Positions 60,998 through 64,000 of a stretch of 64,000 bases of DNA are shown in pieces; position 1 is the stretch's first letter; every line of letters starts with the position of its first letter. Source of the DNA: Plantago ovata (lineage: Eukaryota > Streptophyta > Magnoliopsida > Lamiales > Plantaginaceae); NCBI GenBank assembly GCA_028274465.1, contig CM051457.1, positions 109,925,982 through 109,989,981 of the forward strand, written 5' to 3'. A program made the translations under genes and the position numbers. The notes under the pieces were generated by a model. The model was not told the DNA's origin. It was given only the letters and a program-made list of their open reading frames with translations, and made no database searches.

Positions 60998-62040
60998 ATT
61001 TAGTCACTAAATTTGAGCCAAATGTAATTGTAGGCACTTTGATTCTTGTTTCTTTCCTTTCGTCTCTTCCTAATCAGGTGGGTATATAGGCATAGCGCAT
61101 GCGACATTGTAGTAATCATGAGGTATGCCACTAAATGGATGAATAGTTTTTTTTTTTGAGAATTAAATGGATGAATAGTTGAAACTTGAAAGTTTCTTGT
61201 TGTATTATTAGAACCCTATGAGTATATACTTATCTTATCTATTCCATATATTTGCGTTCCTCATGTTCTCATCCGCTTTTTTATAAAAGTTTAAAAAATC
61301 TTTTTTTATTTACTATCATTTTCGTCCAAAATTTTTTTTTGTTCTTTTGTAGTTTAACTCATACATTTATTTATTTTGGGCTTCTCCGACAAATCAACAC
61401 TGGCATCCACTCTACTAACCTTCTAGAATATCATTCCAAAATAAGCCAAAAAAGAAAAAAGAGTACCATCTTAACAAGGAAACACACAAGACGGACTCAA
61501 ATAGTAGTACTAGTATGAGCCATGAGGCTCTATGTGTTTCCTTTTAAAAACACTTCAATTAATTTTGAACAATTTTGTTCAGATTTATTAAACTAAATTA
61601 AACAGAGAATACTACTCAAAGATACAATGCTGTATCTTATTATTCTAACCTTTTTATTTTTCTTTCCAAAGAGTACTCGATTCTCTCTGGGGTTATTAAA
61701 CGTAGTAGCAATTTTACTAAACGTTGGAAATTTATTTGTAATTTACAGAATGACTCTTATTTTACAAGTATTACAAATAAATCCCAAACTTACTAAATTC
61801 ATACAAATTATTATAAACAATTGCAAGTATACTAAATTCATCAATTCTACTTTACCACAAACACTCCCTAAAACAAATACACTCATAAATATAAATTATT
61901 AACATGAAATGACCACTTGAACAAAAAATGATCAAATGATACTTCCGAACTTCAAAAAATTGATAAATTTGATACTAAATTCAAGTGTTCCAAAAATTAA
62001 TATTAAATTCAAACTAAAAAAAAAAATTAAATAAAAAATA
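60998..62040. other. Intergenic, no gene seen
   Basis: AT-rich. A 17-base direct repeat around a poly-T stretch sits at 61132-61180 (see findings). No coding signal. Confidence 0.4.
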
Positions 62041-62160
62041 AAAATTGGACAGCCCAGTAGCAACAGCCCAACGGGCGGGCTGCTGCTAGTGATTAGAAGC
62101 TGGGCTGCTTCTATACACTAGCGGGCTGCTTCTAAGCACTAGTTGGGCTGCTGCTAGTGT
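62041..62160. repeat. Short GGGCTGCTKCTA repeats
   Basis: Four or five copies of a GGGCTGCTGCTAGTG/GGGCTGCTTCTA word, GC-rich against an AT-rich background, just before the TA array. Confidence 0.6.
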
Positions 62161-62165
62161 ATGTG

Positions 62166-62317
<152 letters not shown>

Positions 62318-62334
62318 AAAAAAAATAGTAAAAC

Positions 62335-62640
62335 AAAATTTGTAAATTTATAAATTTATAGATACTTTATTATAAATTTATAAATTTATAGATACTTTAT
62401 TACAAATTTACAAATCAAGGTATGAAATGAGTTTGATGATAATTTATTACAAATTTACAAATCAAGGTGTGAAATGAGTTTTATAAAGCCCCTAAATTTA
62501 CAAGAGATTTATAAATTTATAGATACTTTATTACAAATTTACAAATCAAGGTATGAAATGAGTTTGATGATAATTTATTACAAATTTACAAATCAAGGTG
62601 TGAAATGAGTTTGATGATATCTCTTGGTGTGTTCTTCAAA
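62335..62640. repeat. Tandem duplications of an AT-rich unit
   Basis: AGATACTTTATTACAAATTT and ACAAATCAAGGTRTGAAATG recur at about 62390, 62450, 62522 and 62590. A roughly 130-base block is duplicated and contains two smaller sub-units. Confidence 0.8.
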
Positions 62641-62828
62641 TTGAATTGAAATATGTTGATTAGGTTATTAATTTAGGGGATTGATTTATTTAAGGTGGAA
62701 TTGTGATGATTTTAAAAGTATTGGGTTAATTTGTAAAATTATAAATTTATAGATACTTTATGTAATTTACAATAAATTTTCAACATTTAGTAAATTTATG
62801 TTCCGACGTTTAATATTTGCATTCTCTA

Positions 62829-64000
62829 CTATTGCGTTACAAGATCAAACGAAAACAAATACATCTTACTAATCCTCCAATCCATCATGAAAAATCTTAG
62901 CAAAGCCTCTAATTTGACCTTCGGCGAAGACAAACCAATCTCCAATCCACCCTCAAACTCACCTGACTTAGACAGTGATACAGAATCATCCCCATCAATG
63001 GATACAGCTTCAAGCTTGCTGGGCTTACCCCACCCGATATCGACATTGTACAGGTCGAATTTTGGCGATCCAGCCACTCCAAAATGTCGTTTCGCGAACT
63101 TATGCCCGTGAATAACAAACCAGTCATCCGCATCCTTCATGAGTTCCTCTTTGTTGTTCACACGTTTACTAATAAGGTCACCAATTAGCTCGACTGCGGC
63201 ACTGAACCCTTCATCTCCTTTCAATTCTCCATGCGTCGACTCTGTACCTGCGCTCGCTAAGCAATTTCCAAAGTACGATGCAGGAACTGGCGGTTCCAGT
63301 CTGTGTCTAGCATCCACCGTGAAAACAAAATATTCAGGCTCGTTCTCATCTGCTTGCTCACCAATTTTCGCTCCAGCTTTGACAAAACAACTCCAAGCGT
63401 ATGCGGTTGAAACTGTGAATGATGACAAGTGCACTAGCCATGGCTTTTTAGCCAATGCCATGTTCCTCAGTTTCTGGAGATCATTCTTTTGCAGAACGAA
63501 TGTCTGCCTGAACTTACCGGTAGGAAATTTCGAAGGAGCGAATTGACTAGCCCATTCCTCCAATTGTGCCCAAAAGATTTTCGCCCTCCTTCTCGACGGG
63601 TCCACAATTATAGTCTTATCGAAAACTGGCATTGAATCACTTCTAGCGTCATCAGGAGTTGTTTCACCAAGCCTGGCAATCGAACTCCAGTGATTTATAA
63701 ACCGCACTATCGAACTTGCATCTCCGGCCGTGTGATGGTTGCTGAATCCGAGGCACACGCCTTTTCCTGTAAAAAGCGTCACCTGATACAAATGCGAACC
63801 CAGGAATTTTATTTAGTAAAACTAGTTGATAAGCTAACTGATTTTAACGTGGATGCATAGTAATAAAACAAATCATTTCTCGATAGTCAGACATACTTGA
63901 ACGGACACAAGAGGCTCCACTCTGAACCCGGAATCAGCGTCGATATTCGGTTCATCAAAACGAGCCACGAAATCGTAAAACCGATCGGCATCACGAGCTT
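62829..64000 (-). CDS. BAHD acyltransferase (copy 4), partial at window edge
   Basis: Same family as the copies at 29 and 50 kb. Exon 2 is 62829-63782; exon 1 runs from 63897 past the right edge, so the N-terminus is missing here. The intron is in the same place, after SVQ. HTAGD (catalytic HxxxD) and YFGNC are intact; the structural motif reads DIGWG (Phe to Ile). One A is missing near 62902-62904 compared with the other copies, so the usual end (FAKIFHDGLED) is replaced by a different and longer C-terminal tail ending FSFDLVTQ. The change affects only the last 14 residues. It might be tolerated, or be a sequencing error. Confidence 0.88.

Overview
This is a window of nuclear DNA from a flowering plant, probably a eudicot. 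The evidence is intron-rich genes with plant-type splice sites, plant-specific families (armadillo-repeat KIN-U kinesin, clade-I BAHD acyltransferases, ARID/HSP20-like protein) and dense plant mobile elements (copia-like LTR elements, Mutator, hAT and Stowaway MITEs, tRNA-derived SINEs, a Cassandra-type TRIM). I cannot name the species.

Layout. (1) 0.5-20 kb, conserved gene space on the minus strand: a 19-exon kinesin of about 873 residues (494-11357) and a 13-exon FHA/coiled-coil protein of about 908 residues (13164-19922). (2) 20.3-26.3 kb and 35.7-40.35 kb: two related, decayed LTR elements, each with a perfect 5-bp target duplication. (3) 27-30.6 kb, 49.9-51.5 kb and 62.8-64 kb: a scattered BAHD acyltransferase family made of one dead plus-strand copy, two complete minus-strand copies, one copy running off the right edge, and a small remnant at 40.4 kb. 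(4) 30.9-35.7 kb: low-coding repeats, with two related Pro/Gly-rich fragments flanking a tandem array that carries hairpins, then a LINE-like tail. (5) 40.59-48.21 kb: a complete Mutator-like element with terminal inverted repeats and a 9-bp target duplication. Its broken MURA-type transposase is convergent with a small zinc-finger ORF and is interrupted by a 505-bp hAT-type MITE. (6) 51.9-56.2 kb: AT-rich intergenic DNA with MITEs, a tandem array, a LINE tail and a Cassandra-like TRIM. (7) 56.8-60.0 kb: an ARID + HSP20-like gene enclosed by diverged inverted repeats. (8) 60.0-62.8 kb: a SINE, a long TA array and tandem repeats.

How things fit. The two conserved genes at the left and the ARID gene look like housekeeping or chromatin genes. 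The BAHD copies look like a tandem family expanding for specialised metabolism, with mobile elements inserted between the copies. A recurring oddity is single-base frameshifts in otherwise well conserved genes: kinesin exon 3, FHA gene exon 4, ARID gene exons 5 and 6, and the last BAHD copy. Three of these five lie in short homopolymers, so uncorrected long-read indels should be excluded before calling any of these genes dead. Exon coordinates were derived by hand from splice sites, phase and family similarity; family names rest on memory, not on searches.
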